From an uncultured Poribacteria bacterium (GTDB lineage Bacteria > Poribacteria > WGA-4E > WGA-3G), in the NCBI GenBank assembly GCA_951828385.1, contig OX639973.1, positions 6,178,845 through 6,242,844 of the forward strand: a stretch of 64,000 nucleotides of DNA. Direction: 5' to 3'. Numbering within the stretch: position 1 is the stretch's first letter; the number at the start of each line of letters is the position of its first letter. The position numbers were made by a program, and so were the translations under genes. Below the pieces are notes generated by a model. The model was not told where the DNA came from. It saw nothing but the letters and a program-made list of their open reading frames with translations, and did not search any database. This document shows positions 63,632 through 64,000 of this stretch, piece after piece.

Positions 63632-64000
63632 GTGAATCGTAAACCTTCAGGAAATAAACGAAAGCCGCAGACGCGGTACGCGAATCCGCCGCGCAAGAAG
63701 CGGAGGTCACAACCGAAAAAGCGAAAGGATAAGGATCCCGATGTCAATCTTGATACGGAAGCCCAAACGGAAGATGAGCCCCAAAAAACCTCTAAAAGCG
63801 ACAAAATAGAGGTTGAAGGTACCGTCGTGGAACCTTTACCGAATGCGATGTTTCGCGTGGAATTGGATAACAAACATCAGATCCTTGCCCACATCTCCGG
63901 CAGGATGCGGAAGTTTTTTATCAAAATTTTGCCCGGTGATAAGGTGACTGTAGAATTATCGCCTTATGATCTGACGAGAGGACGTATCACCTACCGAAAG
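63632..64000 (+). CDS. infA: Translation initiation factor IF-1 with long N-terminal extension (runs to window end)
   Basis: The C-terminal part is a typical IF-1: [40 protein letters not shown] and [19 protein letters not shown]-1 binds the ribosomal A site and stabilises the initiation complex. It is preceded by about 52 extra residues: a very basic part ([15 protein letters not shown]) and then an acidic part (DTEAQTEDE). GTG 63632 is supported by AAGGAG nine bases upstream, and no later start codon has such a site. The frame is open at the window end, where the usual protein would be about to stop. Confidence 0.9.
   Translation, partial: MNRKPSGNKRKPQTRYANPPRKKRRSQPKKRKDKDPDVNLDTEAQTEDEPQKTSKSDKIEVEGTVVEPLPNAMFRVELDNKHQILAHISGRMRKFFIKILPGDKVTVELSPYDLTRGRITYRK

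Overview
The window looks like a chromosomal contig of an uncultured bacterium, most likely Candidatus Poribacteria. This is an inference: there is no rRNA in the window. It rests on four phytanoyl-CoA dioxygenase (PhyH) family enzymes, three very large WD40 proteins with one shared N-terminal signature, a bacterial-microcompartment shell protein next to a PduP/EutE-type aldehyde dehydrogenase, TIM-barrel sugar isomerases, a Gfo/Idh oxidoreductase, and many interspersed structured repeats. Genes are in short operons on both strands. No tRNA, rRNA or CRISPR array was recognised.

Layout. 0-1.2 kb: a type II restriction-modification pair, with the methyltransferase cut by the window edge. 1.2-8 kb: tsaD and a TsaC/Sua5-type gene (t6A tRNA modification), a membrane-anchored unknown, a Gfo/Idh oxidoreductase, a heptad-repeat coiled-coil protein just ahead of guaB, an orphan NuoI-like ferredoxin and an MT-A70 methyltransferase. 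8.1-10.9 kb: a 933-residue protein of unknown family. 11.2-12.7 kb: a TnpB-only IS200/IS605-type element with matching end hairpins. 12.7-16.2 kb: a malate-dehydrogenase-like protein, XdhC, a small unknown and a PhyH enzyme. 16.2-24.2 kb (minus strand): two exported WD40 proteins, a DUF420 membrane protein, two PhyH enzymes and an amidohydrolase. 24.2-27.3 kb: a UvrD-type helicase with a DnaQ-type exonuclease inside it. 27.5-33.7 kb: a MITE-like element, a cytoplasmic WD40 protein, a complete IS3 element, nested palindromic repeats, an IsrB (IscB-like, HNH-less) element with its predicted omega-RNA, and a decayed BMP-family lipoprotein gene.

33.9-38.1 kb (minus strand): a PhyH enzyme lacking the usual iron-binding Asp, then a compact run of a DUF1611 protein, a FAIM1-like small protein, an AAA15/OLD-type ATPase and a PD-(D/E)XK-like protein. 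The last three have the form of an undescribed defence module. 38.3-44.0 kb: an isomerase, an EndoIII-superfamily glycosylase, ligA and the microcompartment pair. 44.4-50.5 kb: an accessory island of five exported or membrane proteins of no known family plus a sigma-factor fragment, bracketed by two copies of one 108-bp piece of an Ldh_2-type dehydrogenase gene. 50.5-64 kb: a HEAT-repeat lipoprotein, an SDR, coaE, the molybdate transporter modABC with an extra acidic membrane protein, an isomerase, a nuclease-like unknown, a cysteine-synthase-family enzyme, a DUF1015 protein, an alpha/beta hydrolase, a CinA-type protein, and infA with an unusual basic N-terminal extension running to the window end.

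How it works together. Housekeeping functions (t6A, GMP, CoA, DNA ligation, translation initiation) are scattered among accessory catabolic enzymes. Molybdate uptake and XdhC suggest molybdenum hydroxylases elsewhere in the genome. The two RNA-guided-nuclease elements, IS3, MITE and repeat families show a genome heavily worked over by small mobile DNA.
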